Shown: positions 38,102 to 46,973 of the stretch, piece after piece
Layout of the letters: each line of letters starts with the position of its first letter
Position numbering within the stretch: position 1 is the first letter of the stretch
NCBI RefSeq assembly: GCF_900112225.1
Contig: NZ_FOLD01000001.1
Span: 124,001 to 188,000, forward strand
Length of the DNA: 64,000 nt
DNA from: Massilia yuzhufengensis
GTDB taxonomy: Bacteria; Pseudomonadota; Gammaproteobacteria; Burkholderiales; Burkholderiaceae_D
Direction: 5' to 3'
Translations under genes and position numbers: made by a program
The notes under the pieces: model-generated
Seen by the model: only the letters and a program-made list of their open reading frames with translations
Told to the model about the DNA's origin: nothing
Database searches by the model: none

Positions 38102-39946
38102 TCAAGCAGTGGGCGTGCCGTCCAGCAGGACGGCGCGCAGCGGCCCGCGCAGGGCATTGCAGACGACGATGTCGTCTGCCTCTTGCAGCATGGCGCGCGT
38201 GATCACGCGCTCGCTGGCGTGCCACGCCGGCGCGGCCAGCATCACGCCCCGCATCACGCCCGGCAGCAGCCCGCAGGACAGCGGCGGCGTGATCCACTCG
38301 CCGCCAAAGCGCACGAACACATTGCTGCGCCCCCCTTCCGTCAATTCCCCGCGCTCGTTGAAGAACAGGGCATCAAAAGCGCCCTGCGCCTCCGCATTGC
38401 GCCAGGCGGCGTCGTAGCGGCTCCGTACGGCCGTCTTGTGGCGCAGGAAGACGTCGCCCGAGTCGGTAGGCGCGTCGGCCAGCAGCAGGCCCACCGGCTC
38501 GCTCAGCGGCGCCAGCGGGCCCGCCTGCACCGCCAGTTGGCCGGACGGCGCGCAGGACAAGCGCAGGCGGTGCAGCCCATCCGGCGGCAGGGCCAGGCAG
38601 GCATCGTTCAGCAGCGCGCGCGCGGCGCCCAGGTCGAACGGGTAGCCAAAGTAGCGGCAGGAGCCGGCCAGGCGGTCGAGGTGCTGCTCGAGGTGGCGGC
38701 AGCCATGCTCGTAGGACGCGCGGATGGTCTCGAACAGGTCGAATTCGTTCGGCAGGCCGGTGAGGAAGCGCGCCTTCAATTGGCACTCGGCGAATTCGGA
38801 CGCCGCATCGCTGTCATGCACGATGCCGGCGCCCACGCCCAGTTCCCCGCGCCGGGTGCCGCCCGTGGCCGCGCCCAGCGCCAGCGTGCGGATCGGGACC
38901 GACAGGCAAAAATTGCCGAAACCCGCGCCGCAGGCCTGACCGGCCTGCGGCGGGTCGAACCAGCCGATCGCGCCGGTATAGATGCCGCGCGCCGCCGGTT
39001 CCAGTTCGTGGATGATCTCCATGGTGCGGCGCTTGGGCGCCCCGGTGATCGAGCCGCAGGGGTAGAGCGCGGCGAACACCTGTTCCAGCGTCGTCCCTTG
39101 GCGCAGGCGCGCCTGCACGGTCGAGGTCATCTGCAGCACGCTGCCGTAGCGCTGCACGTCGAACAGCGCCGGCACCTCGACGCTGCCGGTATCGGCGATG
39201 CGGCCAAGGTCGTTGCGCAGCAGGTCGACGATCATCAGGTTTTCGGCGCGGTTCTTGCTGTCCTGGGCCAGCGCCTGCGCGCGTTGCGCATCGACGCCAT
39301 CGTCGCCGCTGGCCGGGGCCGTGCCCTTCATCGGGCGCGCCAGCAGCACGCCGGCTTCATGGCGCACGAACAGCTCGGGCGAGAACGACAGCAGGGCGCC
39401 GCCGTCGGGCAGCGCCACCAGCGCGCCGTAGGGCACGCGCTGGCGCGCCCGCAGGCGCGCGTACAGGCCGACCAAGGGGCCGAAGGCGTCGAAGCGCAGG
39501 CGGTAGGTGTAGTTGACCTGGTAGGTGTCGCCGGCGGCGATGTAGTCGCGGATACGGTTGATCGCATCGGTGAACGCGGCCTCGTCGACGTTGGCGCCGA
39601 TGCCGGCCACGCCGCAGACCGTGGGGCTGGCAGTGCGGGTAGCGATCCAGGCCTCGACCTGGGACCCGTCGAGGTGCTCGCACTGGGCGAACAGCAGCAC
39701 CTGCGCCAGCGGCCCGTCGACCGCATGCGCGGGCAGTCCCTGCAGGTGCGCGCCCAGTTCATAGGTGAGCAGCGGCACGGCGTACAGGCCGCGCGCCAGC
39801 GCCTCCTGCATGTCCTGCAGCAGTTGCGGCCAGCCGGCCGCGTCCTGGCAGCGCAGCGTGCCCGCATGGCGGCTATACAGGCGCGAACGGGCCTCGCCGG
39901 CGGCGCCGGCGTCGTCGAGCAAGGCAAAGACTTCCTGCGTTTCCAT
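38102..39946 (-). CDS. pabBC: Fused aminodeoxychorismate synthase component I / aminodeoxychorismate lyase
   Basis: A 614-residue fusion covering two steps of p-aminobenzoate synthesis for folate. Residues about 1-370 are PabB (chorismate-binding), with RPMKGTAPAS carrying the Lys that attacks chorismate, and CGSITGAPKRRTMEIIHELE. Residues about 395-614 are a PabC-like PLP lyase (FDLFETIRAS, FLRHKTAVRSRYD with the probable PLP Lys, and ERGELTEGGRSNVFVR). The PabA glutaminase is not in the window. The gene lies 18 bp after slmA in a reverse-strand operon with the HAD phosphatase. Confidence 0.93.
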   Translation of the reverse strand: METQEVFALLDDAGAAGEARSRLYSRHAGTLRCQDAAGWPQLLQDMQEALARGLYAVPLLTYELGAHLQGLPAHAVDGPLAQVLLFAQCEHLDGSQVEAWIATRTASPTVCGVAGIGANVDEAAFTDAINRIRDYIAAGDTYQVNYTYRLRFDAFGPLVGLYARLRARQRVPYGALVALPDGGALLSFSPELFVRHEAGVLLARPMKGTAPASGDDGVDAQRAQALAQDSKNRAENLMIVDLLRNDLGRIADTGSVEVPALFDVQRYGSVLQMTSTVQARLRQGTTLEQVFAALYPCGSITGAPKRRTMEIIHELEPAARGIYTGAIGWFDPPQAGQACGAGFGNFCLSVPIRTLALGAATGGTRRGELGVGAGIVHDSDAASEFAECQLKARFLTGLPNEFDLFETIRASYEHGCRHLEQHLDRLAGSCRYFGYPFDLGAARALLNDACLALPPDGLHRLRLSCAPSGQLAVQAGPLAPLSEPVGLLLADAPTDSGDVFLRHKTAVRSRYDAAWRNAEAQGAFDALFFNERGELTEGGRSNVFVRFGGEWITPPLSCGLLPGVMRGVMLAAPAWHASERVITRAMLQEADDIVVCNALRGPLRAVLLDGTPTA

Positions 39947-39964
39947 GATGCGGCTGCAGATCCT

Positions 39965-40543
39965 CTATGCCGCCAGCAGCAGCGACAGCTGCAGGCTGGT
40001 GCCCTCGGCCGGGTTCTGCTTGAACCCGGTCTTGGCGAAACGGTGCCAGCGCCCGGTCACGTAGCTCACCATCAGGCTGGCGCGCGCCGCGACGTCGGCT
40101 TCGGTACCGTGGCCCTGGGTGACGGCGATGCGCAAGGCCTGCTTGAAGGCCATCTCGACCTTGTCGTAGAACCCGTTCATGCGCGCCTGCAGGCGCTCGT
40201 CCTCACCCACCAGGGCGTCGCCGATCAGCACCCGCGTCATGCCGGGGTTGTTGGCGGCAAAGGAGAGCAGCATCTGCAGGATGGCGTGGGCCTGATCGAC
40301 GCCGACTTCCTCGCGCTCGGCGATCTGGTTGATCAGGCCGAACACGCTGGACTCGATGAATTCGATCAGGCCCTCGTACATTTGCGCCTTGCTGGCGAAG
40401 TGGCGGTACAGCGCCGCCTCCGACACCGACAGCCGCGCCGCCAGCGCCGCCGTGGTGATCTTCTCGCCCTTGGGCTGCTCGAGCATCGAGGCCAGGGCCT
40501 GGAGGATTTGCAGCTTGCGCTGGCCTGGCTTGGTGCTTGCCAT
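39965..40543 (-). CDS. slmA: Nucleoid occlusion factor SlmA (TetR family)
   Basis: A 192-residue TetR-fold DNA-binding protein that blocks FtsZ ring formation over the nucleoid. The HTH covers about residues 10-55 (ITTAALAARLSVSEAALYRH and the following FASKAQMYEGLIEFIE). FLAIL-type C-terminal ligand pocket is degenerate, as in SlmA proteins, which respond to DNA and not to small molecules. Length is typical. It lies in an operon with a HAD phosphatase upstream and pabBC downstream, an order common in betaproteobacteria, and is part of the same ori-proximal chromosome-maintenance neighbourhood as parABS. Confidence 0.92.
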   Translation of the reverse strand: MASTKPGQRKLQILQALASMLEQPKGEKITTAALAARLSVSEAALYRHFASKAQMYEGLIEFIESSVFGLINQIAEREEVGVDQAHAILQMLLSFAANNPGMTRVLIGDALVGEDERLQARMNGFYDKVEMAFKQALRIAVTQGHGTEADVAARASLMVSYVTGRWHRFAKTGFKQNPAEGTSLQLSLLLAA

Positions 40544-40568
40544 GTGATCCCTAGAATAGTGTTGGTTG

Positions 40569-41297
40569 TTAGCGCAGACGGTGCAGGCGCGCGGGCAGCT
40601 GCCGCACGGATTTTACTTTGACATCGACGTAACCGGGGCGTTTCAGGGTCCGCGGCAGGGACGCTTTTCCGATCGGGTCGCTCATGCGCAGGTATTGCGT
40701 GACCCAGACGGTGCGCACCCCGAGCCGGCTGGCGCTTTTCAGGTTGGCCAGCGTGTCTTCGACCAAAATGCAGCGGCGCGCCGCCACGCCGTGCTTGCGC
40801 AGCAGGCGGCGCAGCATCAGGCTCGAAGGCTTGGGCCGCAGCTGGCGGTGCACGTGCATGTGTTCGATGGCGACGTGGTGCGAGAAATGGCGGCCCAGGC
40901 CCAGGTGGCGCATCACGTCGGTCGAATAGCGGGTCGGCGCGTTGGTGAGCAGGATCTTGCGGCCCGGGAGGCGGCGCAGCAGCGCGCCCAGGCCTTTTTC
41001 GGCGCGCACCAGCTTTTGCAGCTCCTGGAGGTCGTGGGTGACGTGCAGGAAGTCCTTGGGGCACACCTGGTGATGGCGGATCATCCCGAGCAGGGTGGCG
41101 CCGTAGCGCTTCCAGTAGCCCAGGCGCGCGGCATCGACCACGTCCTGGCTGGCGGGCGTGGCGCCGTCGCCCAGCACGCGTGCGATATACGTGTTCATGT
41201 TGGCGCTGATCGCCGGGAAGATCGCGTGCGAGGCGTCGTGCAGGGTGTTATCAAGGTCGAACAGCCAGACGGGGGAGGGCGAGGTATGATTTGGCAC
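40569..41297 (-). CDS. Pyrimidine 5'-nucleotidase / HAD-superfamily phosphatase
   Basis: A 242-residue HAD phosphatase. Motif I is WLFDLDNTLHDA (nucleophile and acid Asp), motif II is KILLTNAPTRY, motif III includes RPKPS, and motif IV is CILVEDTLANL. The HDA following motif I places it with the Sdt1/pyrimidine 5'-nucleotidase group. The start is taken as GTG at 41297; longer frames would run across the divergent TraB/GumN promoter. It is the first gene of the HAD-slmA-pabBC set. Confidence 0.85.
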   Translation of the reverse strand: MPNHTSPSPVWLFDLDNTLHDASHAIFPAISANMNTYIARVLGDGATPASQDVVDAARLGYWKRYGATLLGMIRHHQVCPKDFLHVTHDLQELQKLVRAEKGLGALLRRLPGRKILLTNAPTRYSTDVMRHLGLGRHFSHHVAIEHMHVHRQLRPKPSSLMLRRLLRKHGVAARRCILVEDTLANLKSASRLGVRTVWVTQYLRMSDPIGKASLPRTLKRPGYVDVKVKSVRQLPARLHRLR

Positions 41298-41325
41298 GAT
41301 GGGCGAACCCGACAGGAGAGAATGG

Positions 41326-42222
41326 ATGCGACGTTCGATTATAGTGGTGTTCCTGAGCTTCTTCCTGCTGGCGGCACAGGCCTTCGCCGCCGAACGCGGC
41401 GCGCTGTTCAAGGTGAGCGGCAACGGCCACGTGCTGCACCTGTACGGCACCATCCACGTCGGCCGCCCCGACTACTATCCGCTCGAGCCGCGCATCCGCC
41501 AGGCGCTGGCCGCGGCGCCCACGCTGGCGCTGGAAATCGACGCCCGGCGCGACCCGGCGGCGATCGCCGAAGCCTTCCGCCTGCACGGCATGTTCCAGGC
41601 CGGCAGCCCTGGTGCGGCGAGCCTGCAGCCGGAGCGCCGCCAGCGCATCGAGGCGGCCCTGAAAAAGCAGGGCCTCGATCCGGGCGCGGTGGCGCAGTTC
41701 AAGCCATGGGTGCTGGTGACGATGCTGGCGGTGATCGACGCCACCAAACTGGGCTACTCCCCGGCCCTGGGCGTGGACGACCACCTGTCGCAGCTGGCGC
41801 AGGCCAACAAGGCGCGCAAGACGCGGGTAGCCGAACTCGAGACCATGCACTACCAGGCCGGGCTGCTCAACCGCCTGCCGGACGAAGCGCAGTGGCGCCT
41901 GCTGGAAGAAACGCTGGAGAACATGGAATCGGGCCAGCAGCTGCGCGAGACGCGCGAACTGTTCGAGGCCTACGAGCGCGCCGACCAGAAAGCGCTGGAC
42001 GCGATCGCACGCCGCATCGAAGACGACGACACCCTCACCGGCAAGACCACGCGCGAATTGCTGCTGGACGAGCGCAACGGACCGATGGCGGACAAGGTGG
42101 CCGCGCTGCTGGCGCGCGAGAACAACACGGTGGTGGCGGTGGGCTTGCTGCACCTGCTCGGCAAAGGCGGCTTGCCGGAGCTGCTGCGCAAGCGCGGCAT
42201 CAGGGTGGAGCGGGTGTACTAA
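41326..42222 (+). CDS. TraB/GumN family protein
   Basis: A 298-residue protein of the TraB/GumN (PrgY-like) family, which is related to the Tiki protease superfamily. A hydrophobic signal segment MRRSIIVVFLSFFLLAAQAF-A directs export. The conserved LYGTIHVGRPDYYPLEP (G-x-x-H) lies at about residues 37-53, and a second conserved AVGLLHLLGKGGLPELL near the C-terminus; these motifs carry the proposed metal ligands. AGGAGAG supports the start at 41326. Molecular function in bacteria is not established. Confidence 0.85.
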   Translation: MRRSIIVVFLSFFLLAAQAFAAERGALFKVSGNGHVLHLYGTIHVGRPDYYPLEPRIRQALAAAPTLALEIDARRDPAAIAEAFRLHGMFQAGSPGAASLQPERRQRIEAALKKQGLDPGAVAQFKPWVLVTMLAVIDATKLGYSPALGVDDHLSQLAQANKARKTRVAELETMHYQAGLLNRLPDEAQWRLLEETLENMESGQQLRETRELFEAYERADQKALDAIARRIEDDDTLTGKTTRELLLDERNGPMADKVAALLARENNTVVAVGLLHLLGKGGLPELLRKRGIRVERVY

Positions 42223-42248
42223 GGGGGATACTGCAGGGGGAGAATTCG

Positions 42249-42323
<75 letters not shown>

Positions 42324-42384
42324 TGGTAGAAATGCTCGGCGGGCAGTGCCCGCCGGGTCAACGACACCGCTTGCGCAGTGACGT

Positions 42385-43314
42385 TTAGTGGGAACGGATC
42401 ATAGTGCCAAAAGCCTGTTCAGTCAAGACTTCGAGCAATAAAGAGTGTTCGATGCGGCCGTCGATGATGTGAACCGTATTGACGCCCGACTTCGCCGCGT
42501 CCAGTGCCGACGAGATTTTTGGCAGCATGCCGCCCGAAATCGTGCCGTCTTCGAACATCTCGTCGATCTCGCGCGCCGACAAGTCGGTGACCAGGTTGCC
42601 CGCCTTGTCCTGCACGCCGGCGATATTGGTCATCATGATGAGTTTTTCGGCTTTCAGGATCTCGGCGATCTTGCCGGCGACGACGTCGGCATTGATGTTG
42701 TACGCCTGGCCATCCTGGCCGAAGCCGATCGGCGAGATGATCGGAATGAACGCGTCGTCCTGCAGCGCTTTCACGACAGCCGGGTTGATGGCGTCGATCT
42801 CGCCGACGAAACCGATGTCCAGGAACTCGCCCGGTTTTTCCTTGTCAGGCATGCTCATGCGGCGCGCGCGGATCAGGCCGCCGTCCTTGCCGGTGAGGCC
42901 CACGGCCTGGCCGCCGTAGTGGTTGATCAGCATGACAATGTCCTGCTGCACTTCGCCGCCCAGCACCCACTCGACCACTTCCATGGTCTCTTCGTCGGTG
43001 ATGCGCATGCCCTGCACGAAAGTGCCCTGCTTGCCGATTTTCTTCAGCGCGTTGTCGATCTGCGGACCGCCGCCATGCACCACGACCGGGTTCATGCCCA
43101 CCAGTTTGAGCAGGATGACGTCGCGCGCGAAGCCGTGTTTCAGGCGCTCGTCGGTCATGGCGTTGCCGCCGTACTTGATGACGATCGTCTTGCCGTGGAA
43201 ATTACGGATGTAGGGGAGCGCCTCGGCCAGGATCTGCGCCTTGATCTGCGGAGAAACCTTCGTCAGGTCATTGGGTTGCTCGTCGGGATTCAGGCTGCTC
43301 ACGTTAGCGTTCAT
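42385..43314 (-). CDS. argB: Acetylglutamate kinase
   Basis: A 309-residue amino-acid kinase that phosphorylates N-acetylglutamate, the second step of arginine synthesis. The phosphate loops are [12 protein letters not shown] and [13 protein letters not shown] (about residues 46-57 and 81-93), with [10 protein letters not shown] and [20 protein letters not shown] typical of the family. The N-terminal extension before SPQIKAQ suggests the arginine-sensitive hexameric type (inference). The start at 43314 removes a long unlikely N-terminal extension. Confidence 0.96.
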   Translation of the reverse strand: MNANVSSLNPDEQPNDLTKVSPQIKAQILAEALPYIRNFHGKTIVIKYGGNAMTDERLKHGFARDVILLKLVGMNPVVVHGGGPQIDNALKKIGKQGTFVQGMRITDEETMEVVEWVLGGEVQQDIVMLINHYGGQAVGLTGKDGGLIRARRMSMPDKEKPGEFLDIGFVGEIDAINPAVVKALQDDAFIPIISPIGFGQDGQAYNINADVVAGKIAEILKAEKLIMMTNIAGVQDKAGNLVTDLSAREIDEMFEDGTISGGMLPKISSALDAAKSGVNTVHIIDGRIEHSLLLEVLTEQAFGTMIRSH

Positions 43315-43453
43315 GGAGGGTCCAAAATAAATGTCGCAAGATTTTAAGGCAACAAGGTAGTGCTTGTGCTGATTATATGGCGTCTTGTTGTATTTTACGG
43401 GCATTGTGCCCATCGTACGGAACCATGTCTTTCTACCAACCCAGGAATACCGC

Positions 43454-43636
43454 ATGAGCACCTGCACACTGTGCGGCGCCGAATTCGGCTGCGCCATGGC
43501 CGACGGCAGCCTCGAGCCCTGCTGGTGCACCGCGCTGCCTCCCGCCGTGCCGGTGCCGCAGGACGCGGCCGGCTGCTGGTGCCCGGCCTGCCTGCGCGCC
43601 CATATCGAAGCGGAACAGGCAAAACGCCAGGATTGA
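43454..43636 (+). CDS. Cysteine-rich CWC family small protein
   Basis: A 60-residue protein with eight Cys in C-x2-C, C-x-C and C-x-C-x2-C patterns: [23 protein letters not shown] and GCWCPACL. This matches the cysteine-rich CWC family (named for Cys-Trp-Cys), widespread in Burkholderiales and presumed to bind a metal, probably zinc. Function unknown. It is divergent from argB and convergent with the esterase gene (8 bp between stops). Confidence 0.82.
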   Translation: MSTCTLCGAEFGCAMADGSLEPCWCTALPPAVPVPQDAAGCWCPACLRAHIEAEQAKRQD

Positions 43637-43644
43637 AGCCTGCC

Positions 43645-44691
43645 TCAGCGCTGGGTACGGAAAAACCGCAGCATTTCGCGGCTCGCATCCGGCCCGCGCC
43701 CGTCGGTGTAGGTCCCGCGCGACGTGCCGCCCGACCAGGCGTGGCCGGCGCCATGGATCAGCCAGTGTTCCGCATGCACCGTGCCGTCGTCGCGCTGGTG
43801 CACGGTGCGGGTATAGGCATGGCCATCCGGCACCCGCCCCGGTTCCACGGCCGGGTCGGCCATCGCATGGCGCGCGCCCTGCGCGATCAGCTCGTCGCCA
43901 TTGGCCGGGTGCACGGTCGTGTCCTGGTCGCCGTGGAACACGATGATGGGCAAGGCGCGCCCGGGCGTGCTGGCGCGCTGGAACTCGCCCTTCATGGCGG
44001 CCAGCGCCGAAGGCAGGTCGTGCGCCGACGCGAAAGGCAGCCCGGAATGCACGCCCACGGCCGCGTACAGGTCCGGATACAGCGTGCCCATGATGGTGGC
44101 CATGGCGCCACCCGCCGACAGGCCGGCGACGTATACCTGGTCCGGGTCGACTGGATACAGCTCCATGACCGCCTGCGTCATGCCGGCGATGATCGAGGGC
44201 TCGCCCTGGCCGCGCTGCTGGTCGATCGCATTGAACCAGTTCCAGCAGCGCGACGGGTTGGCCGCCTTGCTTTGCGCCGGATACAGCACCAGGCAAGCCA
44301 TTTCCTCGGCCAGTTCGTTCATCCCGGTGCCATTGGCGAAATCTTCCGGGTCCTGGGTACAACCGTGCAGCATCACCACCAGCGGCGCCGCGTTACCGAC
44401 GAGGCTGGCGGGGACGTAGAGCTTGTAGTCGCGGCTGCCCGCAGCCGTCGCGTGGCTGCCGTCGGTGAACTTTCCCGGCAGCTTGACGCCCAGCTCCGCT
44501 TCGAACGGGTCGCTGGCGTTCAGTGGGGCGCCCACGCCGATGCCGCGCATCTGGCGCTGGGTGGCGCGCTGCAGGGTCGATGCGTTTTTCAAGGCCGCCT
44601 GCACCGCCACCTTGGCGCTGGCCGGTCCCTTGCGCCAGAAGGAGCGTGATACGGCCCGCATCTGCGCCATCAAATTCTTGTTCAGCTTCAT
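43645..44691 (-). CDS. PHB depolymerase family esterase
   Basis: A 348-residue alpha/beta-hydrolase of the PHB-depolymerase/feruloyl-esterase-like group. The oxyanion region is LVVMLHGCTQDPEDFANGTG, the nucleophile elbow is VAGLSAGGAMA (G-L-S-A-G), the catalytic Asp is probably in VFHGDQDTTVHP, and the His in HGAGHAWSGG. The N-terminal MKLNKNLMAQMRAVSRSFWR segment recurs in this subfamily and is not a classical signal peptide. GGAGA fixes the start at 44691. The substrate could be short polyhydroxyalkanoate or another ester. Confidence 0.87.
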   Translation of the reverse strand: MKLNKNLMAQMRAVSRSFWRKGPASAKVAVQAALKNASTLQRATQRQMRGIGVGAPLNASDPFEAELGVKLPGKFTDGSHATAAGSRDYKLYVPASLVGNAAPLVVMLHGCTQDPEDFANGTGMNELAEEMACLVLYPAQSKAANPSRCWNWFNAIDQQRGQGEPSIIAGMTQAVMELYPVDPDQVYVAGLSAGGAMATIMGTLYPDLYAAVGVHSGLPFASAHDLPSALAAMKGEFQRASTPGRALPIIVFHGDQDTTVHPANGDELIAQGARHAMADPAVEPGRVPDGHAYTRTVHQRDDGTVHAEHWLIHGAGHAWSGGTSRGTYTDGRGPDASREMLRFFRTQR

Positions 44692-44812
44692 AGGCTCTCC
44701 TGTTGGTGCGCTGGTACCCAATCTCCTTGCGCATGCTTACAGCAGCCTTGCAGTGTTTCGCATCTGCCGCGGCTGCTGCGGATGCGCACGATAAATGCGC
44801 TAAGCTTGCCGC

Positions 44813-45259
44813 ATGCATCCAACATTCCAGCCCGGCCTTCGTTTCGAATGGCAGTACACGGTTCCCGCGCGCGCCACCGTGCCCCAGCTGTACCACGATA
44901 CGCCTTTTTGCCGCGACATGCCCGATGTGCTCGCGACAGGCTACCTGGTCGGCATGATGGAGCTTGCCTGCTTGCATGGAATGATGCCCCATGTCGATTG
45001 GCCGCGCGAACAGAGCCTGGGCACGATGGTGAGCTTCCATCACCTGGCGCCGACGCCGCCAGGCATGCGGCTGACCATCCGCGGCGAAGTGCTGGAAGTC
45101 GAGGGCCGCCGGGTGCGTTTCCAGCTCGAGGCGTGGGATGAGGTTGAGAAAGTATGTGAGGGAATACACGAGCGTCACCTGATCGATCCCGTGCGCTTCG
45201 CGGACAAGATGGCGCGCAAGCAGGCGCAATGGCAGCGGCCGCCTGCCGATGAGCGATAA
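44813..45259 (+). CDS. Hotdog-fold thioesterase family protein
   Basis: A 148-residue single hotdog domain. LATGYLVGMMELACL (about residues 40-54) is the hotdog helix, and LGTMVSFHHLAPTPPGMRLT (69-88) is the strand bearing the conserved H-x-x-P-T-P-x-G motif shared with fluoroacetyl-CoA thioesterase FlK and related enzymes. It probably hydrolyses an acyl-CoA; the substrate is unknown. It is a single gene divergent from the esterase. Confidence 0.82.
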   Translation: MHPTFQPGLRFEWQYTVPARATVPQLYHDTPFCRDMPDVLATGYLVGMMELACLHGMMPHVDWPREQSLGTMVSFHHLAPTPPGMRLTIRGEVLEVEGRRVRFQLEAWDEVEKVCEGIHERHLIDPVRFADKMARKQAQWQRPPADER

Positions 45260-45290
45260 TGCGCGCTTGCAGCTCTACCCTTGAATCTTG

Positions 45291-46781
45291 ATGACTTCGG
45301 CTGAACCCTCCATGCTGGATCCCCGACAGGCACCGCGCTCGTCCGCGCCGCTTACCTTGGTGGTGGATCTCGACGGCACTCTGACCCCGACCGACACGCT
45401 GGTCGAGTCCGTGCTCCTGCTGGCCAGGCAGGCGCCGCTGGCCCTGTTCAAGCTGCCGCTGTGGCTGGCGCGCGGGCGCGAAGTCATGAAGACGGAGATT
45501 GCGCGCCGCATCACGCTGGCGCCCGAGCAGCTGCCCTGGCGCGAAGACCTGCTCGACTACCTGCGCGCGCAAAAAGCGGCCGGGCGCCGGCTGGTGCTGG
45601 CCACCGCCGCGCACCAGTCGATCGCCGACGGCGTCGCCCGCCACCTCGGCCTGTTCGATGCGGTGCTGGCCACCGACGGCACGCGCAACCTGAAGGGCGG
45701 CAACAAGCTCGCCGCCATCCGCGCGGCCGTCGGCCCGGACTTTACGTATGCCGGCGACAGCGTGGCCGACCTCCCGGTGTGGGAAGGCGCGCGCGCCGCC
45801 GTGCTGGTGGGCGCGTCCAGCGCCGTCGCCCGCAGCGTGCGCGGCAAACATACGGTCGAAAAGGAATTCGCCAGACCCGTTGCCGGCCTGGCCACGTGGA
45901 GGAAGGCGCTGCGCGTGCACCAGTGGGCCAAGAACCTGCTGCTGTTCGTGCCGCTGCTGACCGCGTTCTCCTTCCTGCCCGCGGACATCGCCACCATGCT
46001 GCTGGCCTTCCTGTGCTTCTCGCTGGCCGCATCGGCCACTTATATCGCCAACGACCTGTGGGACCTCGGCAACGACCGCCTGCACCCGCGCAAGCGCCAG
46101 CGGCCCTTCGCCAGCGGCGCGCTGCCGATCATCTCGGGCGTGGCGGCGGCGGCCCTGCTGCTCATTGGCGCCTTCGGCCTGGCCTTCATGGTCAACACCG
46201 GCTTCGTGGCGATGCTGCTGGCCTACGTCGTCCTGACCACCGCCTACAGCTGGTGGCTCAAGGAAAAGGTGCTGGTCGACGTGCTCGTGCTGGCCATGCT
46301 GTACACGATGCGCATCGTCACCGGCTCGGTGGCGGTGGGCATCCACACCACTTCGTGGCTGCTGGCCTTTTCGCTGTTCGTGTTCCTGAGCCTGGCGCTG
46401 GTCAAGCGCTGCTCCGAGCTGCAGCTGCTGCAGCAGCGCGGCCATGCCAGCGCCCATGGCCGCGACTACCGGGTAGTGGACCTCGCCGTGCTGTGGCCGA
46501 TGGGCCTGGCCTCGGCGCTGGCCGCCGTGGTGGTGCTGGGACTGTTCATCAATGCGCCGGACACCGCGCAGCGCTATGCCAGCCCGATGCTGCTGTGGGG
46601 CCTGGCCGCGCTGATGATCTACTGGCTCGGCCGCCTGTGGATCAAGACCGCGCGCGGCGAGATGGACGACGACCCGGTGCTGTACGCCCTCAAGGACCGC
46701 GGCAGCCGGCTGGTGGTCGCCGCCATGGTGCTGGTCGCCGTCTGCGCCCATTTCATCGACCTTACTGCGCTGCTCTCATGA
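45291..46781 (+). CDS. HAD phosphatase-UbiA prenyltransferase fusion
   Basis: A 496-residue two-domain protein. Residues about 20-205 form a HAD domain (motif I VVDLDGTLTPTDTL with D26/D28, TYAGDSVADLPVWE as motif IV). Residues about 220-496 form a polytopic UbiA prenyltransferase with the prenyl-diphosphate-binding NDLWDLGNDRLHP at about 254. Similar fusions resemble decaprenyl-phosphate phosphoribose synthase (DPPR synthase-like), where a sugar phosphate is placed on a lipid and dephosphorylated. The natural substrate here is unknown. It overlaps the DUF1289 gene by 4 bp. Confidence 0.85.
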   Translation: MTSAEPSMLDPRQAPRSSAPLTLVVDLDGTLTPTDTLVESVLLLARQAPLALFKLPLWLARGREVMKTEIARRITLAPEQLPWREDLLDYLRAQKAAGRRLVLATAAHQSIADGVARHLGLFDAVLATDGTRNLKGGNKLAAIRAAVGPDFTYAGDSVADLPVWEGARAAVLVGASSAVARSVRGKHTVEKEFARPVAGLATWRKALRVHQWAKNLLLFVPLLTAFSFLPADIATMLLAFLCFSLAASATYIANDLWDLGNDRLHPRKRQRPFASGALPIISGVAAAALLLIGAFGLAFMVNTGFVAMLLAYVVLTTAYSWWLKEKVLVDVLVLAMLYTMRIVTGSVAVGIHTTSWLLAFSLFVFLSLALVKRCSELQLLQQRGHASAHGRDYRVVDLAVLWPMGLASALAAVVVLGLFINAPDTAQRYASPMLLWGLAALMIYWLGRLWIKTARGEMDDDPVLYALKDRGSRLVVAAMVLVAVCAHFIDLTALLS

Positions 46782-46972
46782 ACCCCGAACTGCAAGACCC
46801 CGTCCCTTCGCCCTGCATCAACGTGTGCCAGATGACCATCGAGAACGGCCTGTGCAAGGGCTGCCTGCGCACCATCGACGAGATCATCGCCTGGAGCACG
46901 GCGGGCGACGACTACAAGCGCGCCGTGTGGGTCGAGATTCGCCGGCGCGAAGCCGAGATCGACTGGGGCTGA
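46778..46972 (+). CDS. DUF1289 domain protein
   Basis: A 64-residue protein. It carries the DUF1289 pattern SPCINVCQMTIENGLCKGCL-R-T: four Cys in C-x3-C-x7-C-x2-C, followed by IDEIIAWS and a basic/acidic helix ending in W-G. The Cys arrangement suggests a metal or Fe-S site. It starts inside the stop codon of the HAD-UbiA gene (ATGA overlap) and ends 1 bp before the metallo-beta-lactamase-fold gene, so the three are one operon. Confidence 0.85.
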   Translation: MNPELQDPVPSPCINVCQMTIENGLCKGCLRTIDEIIAWSTAGDDYKRAVWVEIRRREAEIDWG

Positions 46973-46973
46973 C

